A stretch of DNA of 64,000 nucleotides from Blastococcus sp. KM273128 (GCF_021698975.1 NZ_SSXA01000005.1:1-64000), one strand, 5' to 3'. Positions 51,513 to 60,718 are shown, counted from the stretch's first letter. The notes: a model not told the origin generated them from the letters alone. Translations and numbers: made by a program.

Positions 51513-52520
51513 GTGACCACCGCACCCGCGCGCATCCGGCTCACCCAGTACGCCCACGGCGGGGGGTGCGCCTGCAAGATCCCGCCCGGTGAGCTCGAGG
51601 CGGTCGTGGCCGGGCTGACCGCGCAGGGTCCGGTCGAGCCGGCCGCCGAGCTGGTCGTGGGGCTCGACGACGGCGACGACGCGGCGGTGGTCCGCACCGC
51701 CGGCGGCCAGGGGCTGGTGCTCACCACCGACTTCTTCACCCCGGTCGTCGACGACGCGTACACCTTCGGCCGGATCGCCGCGGCGAACGCGCTGTCCGAC
51801 GTCTACGCGATGGGCGGCACCCCGGTCGTCGCGGTCAACCTGCTCGGCTGGCCCCGGGACGTGCTGCCGGCCGAACTCGCCGCCGAGGTGCTGCGCGGCG
51901 GCCTCGAGGTGGCCCAGGAGGCCGGCTGCCACGTCGGCGGCGGGCACTCCATCGACGACCCCGAGCCCAAGTACGGCATGGCGGTCACCGGCGTGGTCGA
52001 CGTCGACCGGCTGATCACCAACTCCGGCGCGGTGGCCGGCACGCCGCTCAGCCTCACCAAGCCGCTCGGGGTGGGGGTGCTCAACAGCCGCATGAAGGCC
52101 ACCGGCGAGGTGTCGGAGGAGGCGGTCGCCGCGATGACGACGCTCAACCGCGAGGCGGGGCGGGCCGCGGTCGCCGCCGGCATCCGCGCGGGCACCGACG
52201 TCACCGGTTTCGGGCTGCTCGGCCACCTCTACAAAATGGCCCGGGCCAGCGGGGTGACCGCCGTCGTCGACGCCGCCGCCGTCCCCTACCTGGCCGGTGC
52301 GCGGGAGGCGCTGGCCGCTGGCTTCGTCTCCGGGGGCACGCGCCGCAACCTCGACTGGGTGCGCCCGCACGTCGACCTCGCCGCGGTGGACGAGGACGAA
52401 GCGCTGCTGCTGGCCGACGCGCAGACCTCCGGCGGCCTGCTGCTCGGCGGCGAGGTGCCGGGCGCCCCGGTCATCGGTGAGTTCGTGCCGCGCGGGGAGC
52501 ACGTGGTCGTCGTCCGCTGA
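51513..52520 (+). CDS. selD: Selenide, water dikinase SelD
   Basis: A 335-residue enzyme that makes selenophosphate from selenide and ATP. The active-site segment is LTQYAHGGGCACKIPPGEL: cysteine stands where some SelD proteins have selenocysteine, so it needs no recoding itself. Other blocks are VGLDDGDDAAVVR, TTDFFTPVVDD, ANALSDVYAMGGTPV, CHVGGGHSIDDPEPKYGMAVTG, TDVTGFGLLGHL and LLADAQTSGGLL. It starts with a GTG 10 nt after the WYL gene, so the two are probably cotranscribed. Confidence 0.97.
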   Translation: MTTAPARIRLTQYAHGGGCACKIPPGELEAVVAGLTAQGPVEPAAELVVGLDDGDDAAVVRTAGGQGLVLTTDFFTPVVDDAYTFGRIAAANALSDVYAMGGTPVVAVNLLGWPRDVLPAELAAEVLRGGLEVAQEAGCHVGGGHSIDDPEPKYGMAVTGVVDVDRLITNSGAVAGTPLSLTKPLGVGVLNSRMKATGEVSEEAVAAMTTLNREAGRAAVAAGIRAGTDVTGFGLLGHLYKMARASGVTAVVDAAAVPYLAGAREALAAGFVSGGTRRNLDWVRPHVDLAAVDEDEALLLADAQTSGGLLLGGEVPGAPVIGEFVPRGEHVVVVR

Positions 52521-52671
52521 CGGCCCGGGGACGGCGTGTCGCCGGTGGCGCGCCGGGGAGCGGTGCAGCACCGCGTGGACACCGCTCCCCCCGCCGCCGG
52601 GAACGTGCCAGCGTCCCGCCGAGGCCGGGCGCGACGGCGCGTCCCGGCGGTGACCCGGCAGGGAGGACGAC

Positions 52672-53253
52672 GTGGCGGTGCGGACGGCAGCACGGACGGC
52701 GCTGGCGGCGGGACTGGCGGCCACGGCCGTGTGGAGCGGCGCAGGACCGGCCGCGGCGACTGGTCCCGGTGACCGCGTGGGCAACCCCACGTGGCGGGCC
52801 AACGCCGTGCTGCTGGACGAGGCCCAGGGCGCGCTCGTCGACCTGACGGTCGCGGAGGCCGCGGCCGCCGGGACCACGCTGACCGTGGACCTGTTCCTCG
52901 CGGGGTGGGCGTGCACCGTCGACGGGCAGCCGGAGGTCGCCGACGTCGTCCGGCTGCAGTCGGCTCGCGTGGTGGGGACGTTCACCTACACCTGCACCGA
53001 GGACACCGGCGGTGGCCAGGGCCTGGCCCCGGGGGCGCTGGACGGCACGCTGTCCCTCGACGTCGCCTGGACCGGGGTGGGCCCCGCCATCGAGCAGCCG
53101 CTGTTCGACGGCGCCGTCGGTCGCTACGTCGTCCGCGAGGCCGTGGTCACCGCGGAGGCGTCGATGGCCGGGGACGTGTCGTCCCGCCTGGAGGCGAACG
53201 CGGGGCACCTGGCCCGGGAGTCGACCGTCATCCCTCCCGGTCGCCTCCGCTGA
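52672..53253 (+). CDS. Secreted hypothetical protein
   Basis: A 193-residue exported protein. A signal peptide (AVRTAARTALAAGLAATAVWSGAGPAAA, residues 1-29) precedes a beta-rich mature part: WRANAVLLDEAQGALVDLTVAEAAAAGTTLTVDLFLAGWACTV, then FTYTCTEDTGG. Two cysteines in the mature part could form a disulfide. I do not recognise a family. It starts at a GTG 5-6 nt after GGGAGGAC. The 150 nt between selD and this gene hold no feature I can support. Confidence 0.75.
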   Translation: MAVRTAARTALAAGLAATAVWSGAGPAAATGPGDRVGNPTWRANAVLLDEAQGALVDLTVAEAAAAGTTLTVDLFLAGWACTVDGQPEVADVVRLQSARVVGTFTYTCTEDTGGGQGLAPGALDGTLSLDVAWTGVGPAIEQPLFDGAVGRYVVREAVVTAEASMAGDVSSRLEANAGHLARESTVIPPGRLR

Positions 53254-53310
53254 CCGCGGTGCGACCGGCCCGGAGGGCAGCGGCACGGGTCCTCGGCTAG
53301 GTTCGCCGTC

Positions 53311-54276
53311 ATGCTGGCTGCCTTCGTCTCCACGCCCGCCCCGAAGGACCCGCTCTCCGTGCTGGAGATCGGCGAGCGCCCCGAGCCCGAGGCCCCCGAC
53401 GGCTGGACGACGATCCAGGTCAAGGCCGTGTCGCTCAACCACCACGACCTGTTCAGCCTGCAGGGCATCGGCCTGCCCGCCGAGCGGATGCCGATGATCC
53501 TCGGCACCGACGCCGCCGGCATCGACGAGGACGGCAACGAGGTCGTCGTCCACGGCGTCATCTCCACGCCCGACTGGATGGGCGACGAGACGCTCGACCC
53601 GAAGCGGTCGCTGCTCTCGGAGGTGCACCAGGGCTCGATGGCGGAGAAGGTCGCCGTCCCGAAGCGCAACCTGCTGCCCAAGCCGACCGAGCTCTCCTTC
53701 GCCGAGGCCGCCTGCCTGCCCACCGCGTGGCTGACCGCCTACCGGATGCTGTTCGTGAAGTCCGGGCTGCGGCCGGGCCAGACCGTCCTCGTGCAGGGCG
53801 CCAGCGGCGGGGTGGCGACGGCGCTGATCGTGCTCGGCCGCGCCGCGGGTTACCGCATCTGGGTCACCGGGCGCAGCGAGGAGAAGCGGGCCGCGGCGCT
53901 GGCGCTCGGCGCCGAGCAGGCTTTCGAGAGCGGGGCGCGCCTCCCCGAGCGGGTCGACGGCGTCATGGAGACCGTCGGCGAGGCCACGTGGGGCCACAGC
54001 ATCAAGTCGCTCAAGCCCGGTGGCGTGCTCGTCACCTCCGGCGCGACCACCGGCTTCAACCCCGGCGCGGAGCTCAACCGCGTCTTCTTCACCCAGCTGT
54101 CGGTCATCGGGTCGACCATGGGCACGAAGTCCGAGCTCGAGGCGCTGATCCGGATGTGCGCGGTCACCGGCGTGCGCCCGCAGATCGACGTCGAGCTGCC
54201 GCTGACCGACGCCCGCGAGGGCTTCGCGCGGATGCTCGAGGGCCGCACCAACGGGAAGATCGTCTTCACCCTCTGA
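53311..54276 (+). CDS. Zinc-type alcohol dehydrogenase-like/quinone oxidoreductase family protein
   Basis: A 321-residue MDR-superfamily oxidoreductase. The GroES-like half has WTTIQVKAVSLNHHDLFSLQGIGLPAERMPMILGTDAAGIDEDG. The Rossmann half has VLVQGASGGVATALIVLGRAAGYRIWVTGRSEEKRAAALALGAEQAF. The structural-zinc cysteines of true alcohol dehydrogenases are missing, so an NADPH-dependent quinone or enone reductase is more likely. It starts with an ATG and appears to be a single-gene unit. Confidence 0.9.
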   Translation: MLAAFVSTPAPKDPLSVLEIGERPEPEAPDGWTTIQVKAVSLNHHDLFSLQGIGLPAERMPMILGTDAAGIDEDGNEVVVHGVISTPDWMGDETLDPKRSLLSEVHQGSMAEKVAVPKRNLLPKPTELSFAEAACLPTAWLTAYRMLFVKSGLRPGQTVLVQGASGGVATALIVLGRAAGYRIWVTGRSEEKRAAALALGAEQAFESGARLPERVDGVMETVGEATWGHSIKSLKPGGVLVTSGATTGFNPGAELNRVFFTQLSVIGSTMGTKSELEALIRMCAVTGVRPQIDVELPLTDAREGFARMLEGRTNGKIVFTL

Positions 54277-54339
54277 GGCGAGCGACGGCGAGCGACGGCG
54301 CGCAGTTCCAGCGGAGGAACCACGCGCCGGCGCTCATCG

Positions 54340-54654
54340 TCAGTGGACGAGCTTGAGGCCGACGACGCAGCCGACGATGCCGGCCAGCAGCAGCACCCGC
54401 ACCAGCGAGACCGGCTCCGCGCCGGTGACCATCGCGTAGACGACGGTCAGCACCGCCCCGATCCCGACCCAGACCGCGTAGGCGGTGCCCAGCGGGAGCT
54501 CGCGCATGGCGAAGGCGAGCCCGCCCATGCTCGCGGCCAGCGCGACGCCGAACACCACCGTGGGCGCCAACCGGGTGAAGCCGTGGGACCGGTCGAGCGC
54601 CGCCGCCCACACCGCCTCCAGCACCCCGGACACGACCAGCACGATCCACGACAT
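54340..54654 (-). CDS. gdx: SMR-family guanidinium exporter (Gdx/SugE)
   Basis: A 104-residue small multidrug resistance protein with four helices. WIVLVVSGVLEAVWAAALDRSHGFTRL carries the essential Glu, and GTAYAVWVGIGAVLTVVYAMV and VLLLAGIVGCVVGLKLVH follow. This pattern is the Gdx (formerly SugE) branch, which expels guanidinium ions as antiparallel dimers. A guanidine-III riboswitch directly upstream confirms the function. The ATG at 54654 has GGAGGGG 6 nt upstream, next to the riboswitch. Confidence 0.93.
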   Translation of the reverse strand: MSWIVLVVSGVLEAVWAAALDRSHGFTRLAPTVVFGVALAASMGGLAFAMRELPLGTAYAVWVGIGAVLTVVYAMVTGAEPVSLVRVLLLAGIVGCVVGLKLVH

Positions 54655-54667
54655 GACGGACCCCTCC

Positions 54668-54710
54668 GACGCCGTCTTGTCGCACACCGGGTACGGCGAC
54701 CCTCGTCCGG
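54668..54710 (-). ncRNA. Guanidine-III riboswitch (ykkC-III)
   Basis: On the minus strand the sequence reads CCGGACGAGGGTCGCC, GTACCCGG, then GACAAGACGGCGTC. It matches the guanidine-III class almost base for base: the CCGGACGAGG start, the CCGUACCCGG core and the ACAAGACGGC pseudoknot strand. It sits immediately before the ribosome-binding site of the exporter gene. Guanidine binding would free that site and switch translation on. Confidence 0.93.
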
Positions 54711-54752
54711 GAGCCGGAGGACGGCTCTCTTCCACCATGGCACACCCCACGC

Positions 54753-54768
54753 GTCAACGTCAGTTGAC
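54753..54768. promoter_or_regulatory. Palindromic operator upstream of the HTH/Clp-N pair
   Basis: GTCAAC-GTCA-GTTGAC is a perfect 6-bp inverted repeat with a 4-nt centre. A third half site (GTTGAC) occurs at 54791-54796, just before the start codon, with the palindrome AACCTAGGTT before it. The likely binder is the HTH protein encoded directly downstream. The site also lies near the start of the leftward gdx transcript. Confidence 0.6.
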
Positions 54769-54800
54769 ACGGCCCCGTAACGCAACCTAGGTTGACAGCC

Positions 54801-55034
54801 ATGGCGGATACGGCACAGGTGGCGACGGCGGCCGGCAGCAAGGACCCGACGGTGGGGCTCGCCGCGGTCCGCTCGCTGCGCCTCCTCGTCGAACGGCTGG
54901 AGGCGCTGCAGGTCGCCAACGCCCGCGACCTGGGCTGGACGTGGGAGCAGATCGCCCAGCATCTCGGGGTGAGCCGGCAGGCGGTGCACAAGAAGCACGC
55001 GAGCGGTCGCCGGCCGCTCCGACGGAGGGACTGA
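54801..55034 (+). CDS. Small helix-turn-helix protein
   Basis: A 77-residue protein with one helical DNA-binding region: LGWTWEQIAQHLGVSRQAVHKKHASGRRP, a sigma-r4-like HTH. The N-terminal half is a helix (AVRSLRLLVERLEALQVANARDL). It starts with an ATG at 54801. The stop is followed after 2 nt by the Clp-N gene. This pairing of a small HTH with a Clp N-domain protein recurs in actinobacteria. Autoregulation through the palindrome upstream is likely. Confidence 0.85.
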   Translation: MADTAQVATAAGSKDPTVGLAAVRSLRLLVERLEALQVANARDLGWTWEQIAQHLGVSRQAVHKKHASGRRPLRRRD

Positions 55035-55036
55035 CG

Positions 55037-55570
55037 ATGTTCGAACGGTTCACGCAGGAGGCCCGCGACGTCGTGGTGGGGGCCCAGGCCGAGGCGCGGG
55101 CGCTGCGGCACCGGCGCATCGGCACCGAGCACCTGCTCCTGGCGATGCTGGCCCCGGGCACCACGGCGGCGCGCGTGCTCACCCGCCACGGCGTCGGCCA
55201 CGACGCCGTCGTCGCGGCGGTGCGCGTCCACTCCGGCCCCGACGAGCTCGACGCGGGGGCGCTGAGCAGCCTGGGCATCGACCTGGACGCCGTCCGCGGG
55301 CGGGTCGAGGAGGCGTTCGGGCCCGGCGCGCTCGACGCCCCCCAGGCCGGCCGCCCCGGCGGGCACATCCCCTTCACCCCGCGGGCCAAGAAGGTGCTGG
55401 AGCTCGCGCTGCGCGAGGCGATCGCCCTCAAGTCGCGCACCATCACCGACGGGCACATCGCACTCGGCCTGATCCGCGAGGGCGAGGGGCTGGCCATGAA
55501 GGTGCTGCACGACCGCGGCGTCGACGTCCCGGCGCTGCGCGACGACCTCAGGCTCGCGCTGAACCCCTGA
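55037..55570 (+). CDS. Stand-alone Clp N-terminal domain protein
   Basis: A 177-residue protein made of two Clp-N (Clp R) repeats: MFERFTQEARDVVVGAQAEARALRHRRIGTEHLLLAMLAPG, and FTPRAKKVLELALREAIALKSRTITDGHIALGLIREGEGLAMKVL. There is no ATPase domain. In ClpC and ClpB this domain binds substrates and adaptors, so a free copy may act as a chaperone, adaptor or Clp modulator. It is cotranscribed with the HTH gene and overlaps the end of the opposing MFS gene by 23 nt. Confidence 0.9.
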   Translation: MFERFTQEARDVVVGAQAEARALRHRRIGTEHLLLAMLAPGTTAARVLTRHGVGHDAVVAAVRVHSGPDELDAGALSSLGIDLDAVRGRVEEAFGPGALDAPQAGRPGGHIPFTPRAKKVLELALREAIALKSRTITDGHIALGLIREGEGLAMKVLHDRGVDVPALRDDLRLALNP

Positions 55571-57296
55571 CCGGCGCACCTCCGCGCAGCAGCACCAGCG
55601 CGGCCACCGCGGCCAGCGCGGCCGCGACCGCGGCACCGGCGAAGACGGTGTGCAGCTGGGCGAGCACCGCCACCTCGGTGGCCGCGTCGTAGGCGGGGCA
55701 ATCGGCGGGGTTCGCGGGGCAGAGCTCCACCGGGCTGCCGATGGCCGCGACCTCGGCGGTGAACCGGCGCAGCGCGACCGCGGTGAGCAGCGACAACCCC
55801 GCGAGCATGCCGACGGTCCGCGCCACGACCGCCAGCGAGCTCGCGCTCCCGTGCACCCGGGGCGGGGTGACCGCCAGCAGCACCGCGTTGACCGGCGCGA
55901 TGGCGAGGCCGAAGCCGAGCCCCGCGGCGACCAGGACGACGGTGGACCACGCCCCGTCCAGCGACCGCTCGTCCCACCCGGTCATCGCCGCGAAGGCCGC
56001 CGCCGCCACGGCCATCCCGGCGCCCGCGACGACGCGGGGCGCGACCACCCGGCACAGCCAGCCGCCGGCCACCGCCCCCACCGGCACCGCGACCAGCAGC
56101 CGCAGCAGCACCATCGCCGCGCCCAGCTGGTCGCCCGGCGTGGTGGTCGCCCGCGCGAACAGCGGGACGTCGACGAGCGCGGCCACCAGGGCCGCACCCA
56201 CGAAGAGGTTGACCACCAGCGCCCCCCACGCGCCGACCGGCCGGAGCGCGGCGAGCGGCAGCACCGGCTCCTCGGCACGCCGCTCGTGCAGCACGAACAG
56301 GGCGGCGGCGACGGCGGCCAGCGGCAGGAGCAGCCACCCGTGCGCGACGACCTGGCGCTCCGGGTCGGCGGCGGCGAAGGCCCACACGAGCGCGCCGAGC
56401 GAGACGACCGCCAGCAGCGAGCCGACGACGTCGACCTCCCGCGCCAGCCGGCCGAGCCCGCGCAGCGGCAGCACGGCACCGGCAGGCCGCGCCAGGCTGC
56501 GCGCGACGAGCAGCACCGCCGGCACCACGGCGAGCAGCAGCAGCGGCTCCGTCCACGCCGCACCGTCGAGCAGCGGGACCCACAGCAGCCCGAGGGTGAC
56601 GTCCTCGGCCAACAGCGGCGGCTCGGCGAGCAGCAGCCCCAGCGCGACGGCGGCCGGCGCGGCGAGCCCCAGCCCGAGCGGGTCCGGACGGCGGACCCGC
56701 CCGGTGACGACGACGCCCACCGCCAGCGCCACCCCGAGCAGCAGGTTGAGCCAGAAGATGGCGCGCCAGTCCGCCACGGCGAGCACCGCCGCACCGGCCA
56801 GCGGCCCGAGCACCGCGCCGGCCTCCTGCACCGCCCCCACGACGCCGAGCGGGACCGCCCGCCGCTCGGGCGGCCACCGGTCGGCGACCAGCGCCAGCGT
56901 GGCCGGCACCAGGCCGCCCGCCCCGATGCCCTGCAGCCCGCGCCCGGCGACGGCGGGGCCGAGCGTCGCCGCCGTCGCCGTCAGCAGCGAGCCGAGGGCG
57001 AACAGCAGCAGGCAGCCGACGAGCACCGGGGCCCGCCCGCGCAGGTCGGCCAGCCGGCCCAGGAGCGGCAGCGTCGCGGTGTAGCCGAGGAGGAACCCCC
57101 CGACGATCGGCGTCGCCTTCTGCAGCTCGTCAAGCCCCACCCCGACGCCGGTGAGGATGTCGGGCAGGGCGAGGACGACGACGTAGGTGTCGGCCGCCGT
57201 GACCAGCACGGCGAGGGTGGCGACGACGATCGCGGCGACGCCCGGGACCGCCCGGGCGCCGGGCTCAGCCGGTGGCCGGTGCGGTGATCTCGACAT
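55548..57296 (-). CDS. MFS transporter of the P55/EmrB type
   Basis: A 582-residue major facilitator with 14 predicted helices. The opening is VPGVAAIVVATLAVLVTAADTYVVVLALPDILTGVG, and the A-loop motif is LGRLADLRGRAPVL. The ATG overlaps the end of the lipoprotein gene by 32 nt. In mycobacteria the lipoprotein LprG and the pump P55 (Rv1410c) form exactly such an operon and move triacylglycerol-type lipids and drugs; the same role is likely here. Confidence 0.9.
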   Translation of the reverse strand: MSRSPHRPPAEPGARAVPGVAAIVVATLAVLVTAADTYVVVLALPDILTGVGVGLDELQKATPIVGGFLLGYTATLPLLGRLADLRGRAPVLVGCLLLFALGSLLTATAATLGPAVAGRGLQGIGAGGLVPATLALVADRWPPERRAVPLGVVGAVQEAGAVLGPLAGAAVLAVADWRAIFWLNLLLGVALAVGVVVTGRVRRPDPLGLGLAAPAAVALGLLLAEPPLLAEDVTLGLLWVPLLDGAAWTEPLLLLAVVPAVLLVARSLARPAGAVLPLRGLGRLAREVDVVGSLLAVVSLGALVWAFAAADPERQVVAHGWLLLPLAAVAAALFVLHERRAEEPVLPLAALRPVGAWGALVVNLFVGAALVAALVDVPLFARATTTPGDQLGAAMVLLRLLVAVPVGAVAGGWLCRVVAPRVVAGAGMAVAAAAFAAMTGWDERSLDGAWSTVVLVAAGLGFGLAIAPVNAVLLAVTPPRVHGSASSLAVVARTVGMLAGLSLLTAVALRRFTAEVAAIGSPVELCPANPADCPAYDAATEVAVLAQLHTVFAGAAVAAALAAVAALVLLRGGAPVRGSARA

Positions 57297-57969
57297 CGGC
57301 CCCGAAGTCGCTGAGCTCGAGGATGTAGGTGGCGTCGGTGCCCGCCTCGAAGAACGGCCCCGTCAGCTCCGCGCGGCGCAGCTCACCGCTGTCGGTGGCG
57401 ACGGAGAACCGGGCCTGCACGGGCTGCTCCGGGTCCTGGCTGGTGAGCAGCCGCTCCACGAGGTCACCGGGCAGCTCCGCGGTCACCTCCCGGACCACGG
57501 TGCCGTCCACCCGGCGCTCCTCCCCCAGCTCGGCACCGTCGGCCTCGACGAGCAGCTGGGAGATGCCGGTCTCGGGGTCCAGCAGGGCGCCGGGGTCGCC
57601 GATGCCGAACTGCGCCGGGTCGATGACGCTGAAGCCGCTGGTGAAGGGCAGCTGCGCGTAGACGGTGCCGTCGACCGACACGACCTCCAGGTCCAGGCTC
57701 GACCCGGCCGCCTGCACCTGCAGCGTCCCGTCGAAGGACGCCGGGCGGGCCATGTCGCCCTCCCCGCCCACCAGCACGGTGCCGCTGCTCGGCGCCCCCT
57801 CGCTGCCCAGCACGAAGTGCGCGCTCTCCGCGTCGTCGAGGGTCTCCTTGGCCCGCTCGAGCTGGGCGGTCGCCGACTCGGCGGACTCGTCGGAGCCGCA
57901 GGCGGCGAGCGCCGGGCCGGCCAGCAGTGCCAGCGCCAGCAGCGGCGCGCCCGTCCGGCGCAGCAGCAT
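57265..57969 (-). CDS. lprG: LprG-like lipoprotein (LppX_LprAFG family)
   Basis: A 234-residue lipoprotein. The signal and lipobox are LALALLAGPALAACGSDE (Cys24). The mature part has the pattern of LprG/LppX: TLDDAESAHFVLGSEG, FDGTLQVQAAGSSLDLEVVSVDGTVYAQLPFTSGFSVIDPAQFGIGDPGALLDPETGISQLL. In mycobacteria the family has a hydrophobic cavity that binds triacylated lipids. It is upstream of and overlaps the P55-like pump gene. Confidence 0.9.
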   Translation of the reverse strand: MLLRRTGAPLLALALLAGPALAACGSDESAESATAQLERAKETLDDAESAHFVLGSEGAPSSGTVLVGGEGDMARPASFDGTLQVQAAGSSLDLEVVSVDGTVYAQLPFTSGFSVIDPAQFGIGDPGALLDPETGISQLLVEADGAELGEERRVDGTVVREVTAELPGDLVERLLTSQDPEQPVQARFSVATDSGELRRAELTGPFFEAGTDATYILELSDFGADVEITAPATG

Positions 57970-58031
57970 GAGGTCCTCCCGTCGCGGCGGGACTCTCCCC
58001 CGCCGTCGCGGCGGACACTAGCGCGCCCCGG

Positions 58032-58688
58032 TCACACCCCGGCGGCGCTCCGGGCGGCGATCCGCGCGGCCAGCGTGGCCCGGTTGCGCTCGGGGAAGGT
58101 GCCCAGCCCGGGGGCCAGCTCGGCCACCCGGTGCTTCTGGGTGGTCCAGGCCCGGAAGGTCAGGCCGACGGTGACGCCGTGGTCCGGGCGGTGCAGCAGC
58201 TCGATCGCGTCACCGGCGCCGACGTCGCCGGTCTCCAGCACCCGCAGGTAGGCCCCGCTCGCGCCGTGCGCGGTGAACCGCTTCACCAGCTGGGGCTCGT
58301 CCCAGAACCGGGCGAAGTCGGCGCACGGGATGCGCGGGGCGGTGACCTCGAGCAGCGCCGTCCCGACCCGCCACCGCTCGCCGACGACGGCGGCGGTGAG
58401 GTCGACGCCCGTCGTCCGCAGGTTCTCGCCGAACCGGCCGGGCGGCAGCTCGCGGCCGAGCTCGGCGGTCCAGAAGTCGGCGTCCTCCTGGGCGTAGGCG
58501 TAGACCTGCTGCCCGTCACCGCCGTGGTACTTCCGGTTGACCTGCACGTCGCCGTCCAGCCCGTGCGGGCCGACGGTGACCCGCCCGGTCACCGGGCGCT
58601 TGTCGATGCCGCTGCGGTTCGGCTTCCGGTCCGGCAGCGGCAGCAGGTCCGCGCCCGAGACGCAGACCGCGGTGACCCGCGCGGTCAC
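58032..58688 (-). CDS. MOSC domain protein (YiiM-like)
   Basis: A 218-residue MOSC protein: [82 protein letters not shown]. The conserved Cys of MOSC domains is in PRIPCADF, where molybdenum cofactor or a similar sulfur carrier binds. YiiM reduces N-hydroxylated substrates, but the true substrate here is unknown. The GTG start overlaps the lepA stop by 4 nt. Confidence 0.9.
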   Translation of the reverse strand: MTARVTAVCVSGADLLPLPDRKPNRSGIDKRPVTGRVTVGPHGLDGDVQVNRKYHGGDGQQVYAYAQEDADFWTAELGRELPPGRFGENLRTTGVDLTAAVVGERWRVGTALLEVTAPRIPCADFARFWDEPQLVKRFTAHGASGAYLRVLETGDVGAGDAIELLHRPDHGVTVGLTFRAWTTQKHRVAELAPGLGTFPERNRATLAARIAARSAAGV

Positions 58689-60514
58689 TTCTTGGAGGCG
58701 GTCGACTCGTTGGTGGAGAGCGCGGCCACGAAGGCCTCCTGGGGGACCTCGACGCGGCCGACCATCTTCATCCGCTTCTTGCCCTCCTTCTGCTTCTCCA
58801 GCAGCTTCCGCTTGCGGGTGATGTCACCGCCGTAGCACTTGGCGAGGACGTCCTTGCGGATGGCGCGCACCGTCTCGCGTGCGATGACCCGCGAGCCGAC
58901 GGCGGCCTGGATGGGCACCTCGAACTGCTGCCGCGGGATGAGCTCGCGCAGCTTGCCGGCCATCATCACGCCGTAGCTGTAGGCCTTGTCCTTGTGCACG
59001 ATCGCGCTGAACGCGTCGACCGCCTCGCCCTGCAGCAGGATGTCCACCTTCACCAGCGCGGACTCCTGCTCGCCGGCCTCCTGGTAGTCCAGCGAGGCGT
59101 AGCCGCGGGTGCGGGACTTCAGCGCGTCGAAGAAGTCGAAGATGATCTCCCCGAGGGGCAGCGTGTAGCGCAGCTCGACCCGGGACTCCGACAGGTAGTC
59201 CATCCCGCCGAGCTGGCCGCGCCGGCTCTGGCAGAGCTCCATGATCGCGCCGGTGTAGTCGCTCGGCGCGATGATCGTCGCGTTGACGATGGGCTCGAAG
59301 ACGGTGTCGATCTTGCCCTCGGGCCAGTCGCTCGGGTTGGTCACCGTGATCTCCGAGCGGTCCTCCATGACCACCCGGTAGACGACGTTCGGCGCGGTGG
59401 AGATGAGGCTGATCCCGGCCTCGCGCTCCAGCCGCTCGCGGACGATCTCCAGGTGCAGCAGGCCGAGGAAGCCGACGCGGAAGCCGAAGCCCAGCGCCGC
59501 CGACGTCTCGGGCTCGTAGGTGAGCGCGGCGTCGTTGAGCAGCAGCTTGTCCAGCGCCTCGCGCAGCAGCGGGTAGTCGCTGCCGTCGATCGGGTAGAGG
59601 CCGGAGTAGACCATCGGCTTCGGGTCGCTGTAGCCGCCGATCGGCTCGGCCGCCGGCTTGTGCTGCAGGGTGACCGTGTCCCCGACGCGGGACTGGCGGA
59701 CGTCCTTCACGCCGGTGATGAAGTAGCCCACCTCGCCGACGCTCAGGCCCTCGACCGGCTTGGGCTCGGGCGAGATGACGCCGATCTCCAGCAGCTCGTG
59801 GGTGGCGCCGGTGGACATCATCTTGATCCGCTCGCGCGAGGAGATCTTCCCGTCGACCACCCGGACGTAGGTGATGACGCCGCGGTAGATGTCGTAGACC
59901 GAGTCGAAGATCATCGCCCGAGCCGGGGCGTCGGCCTCGCCGACCGGGGCCGGGATCTCCTGCACGATGCGGTCGAGCAGCGCGGGCACACCCTCGCCGG
60001 TCTTGCCGCTGACCCGCAGGACGTCGTCGGGGTCGCAGCCGATGATGTGCGCGATCTCGGCGGCGTACTTCTCCGGCTGGGCCGCGGGCAGGTCGATCTT
60101 GTTGAGGACCGGGATGATCGTGAGGTCGTTCTCCAGCGCCAGGTAGAGGTTGGCCAGCGTCTGCGCCTCGATGCCCTGGGCGGCGTCGACCAGCAGAACC
60201 GCGCCCTCGCAGGCAGCCAGCGACCGGGACACCTCGTAGGTGAAGTCGACGTGGCCCGGGGTGTCGATCATGTCGAGCACGTACTCGGTGTCGCCGACGG
60301 TCCACGGCAGGCGGACGTTCTGCGCCTTGATCGTGATGCCGCGCTCGCGCTCGATGTCCATGCGGTCGAGGTACTGGGCGCGCATCTGCCGTGCCTCGAT
60401 GATCCCGGTGACCTCGAGCATCCGGTCGGCCAGCGTCGACTTGCCGTGGTCGATGTGGGCGATGATGCAGAAGTTCCGGATGCGGGCCGGGTCGGTGGCA
60501 GCAGGAGTCGTCAC
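58685..60514 (-). CDS. lepA: Elongation factor 4 (LepA)
   Basis: A 609-residue translational GTPase involved in ribosome function and initiation. G1 is [17 protein letters not shown]2 [11 protein letters not shown]3 DTPGHVDF, G4 NKIDLPAA. LepA-specific parts include [41 protein letters not shown] and the C-terminal [34 protein letters not shown]. The GTG at 60514 was chosen because the open frame upstream has no family match. rpsT lies divergently upstream. Confidence 0.97.
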   Translation of the reverse strand: MTTPAATDPARIRNFCIIAHIDHGKSTLADRMLEVTGIIEARQMRAQYLDRMDIERERGITIKAQNVRLPWTVGDTEYVLDMIDTPGHVDFTYEVSRSLAACEGAVLLVDAAQGIEAQTLANLYLALENDLTIIPVLNKIDLPAAQPEKYAAEIAHIIGCDPDDVLRVSGKTGEGVPALLDRIVQEIPAPVGEADAPARAMIFDSVYDIYRGVITYVRVVDGKISSRERIKMMSTGATHELLEIGVISPEPKPVEGLSVGEVGYFITGVKDVRQSRVGDTVTLQHKPAAEPIGGYSDPKPMVYSGLYPIDGSDYPLLREALDKLLLNDAALTYEPETSAALGFGFRVGFLGLLHLEIVRERLEREAGISLISTAPNVVYRVVMEDRSEITVTNPSDWPEGKIDTVFEPIVNATIIAPSDYTGAIMELCQSRRGQLGGMDYLSESRVELRYTLPLGEIIFDFFDALKSRTRGYASLDYQEAGEQESALVKVDILLQGEAVDAFSAIVHKDKAYSYGVMMAGKLRELIPRQQFEVPIQAAVGSRVIARETVRAIRKDVLAKCYGGDITRKRKLLEKQKEGKKRMKMVGRVEVPQEAFVAALSTNESTASKK

Positions 60515-60605
60515 AGTGCCGCCATCGTCCCACGTCCGCGCCCCGGGCCGTAGCCGGGCGGGCCGCCGGGTCGCATGCGGTGTGCCGGACGTCGCCGAAG
60601 GCGGG

Positions 60606-60635
60606 TTGGGGTCACCTGCGGGTCGCTGGTATCTT
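60606..60635 (+). promoter_or_regulatory. Promoter of rpsT
   Basis: TTGGGG at 60606-60611 and TATCTT at 60630-60635 are separated by 18 nt. They fit a sigma-70-type promoter and lie about 85 nt before the rpsT start. The leader between them and the gene shows no structure I recognise. Confidence 0.6.
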
Positions 60636-60718
60636 TGCAGGCCGGTCCTGTGGCGCACGCCGCCCGGACGCACGAACGACTGTCAGAAGCATCCCCTCAA
60701 GACACCCGAGGCTCACGC

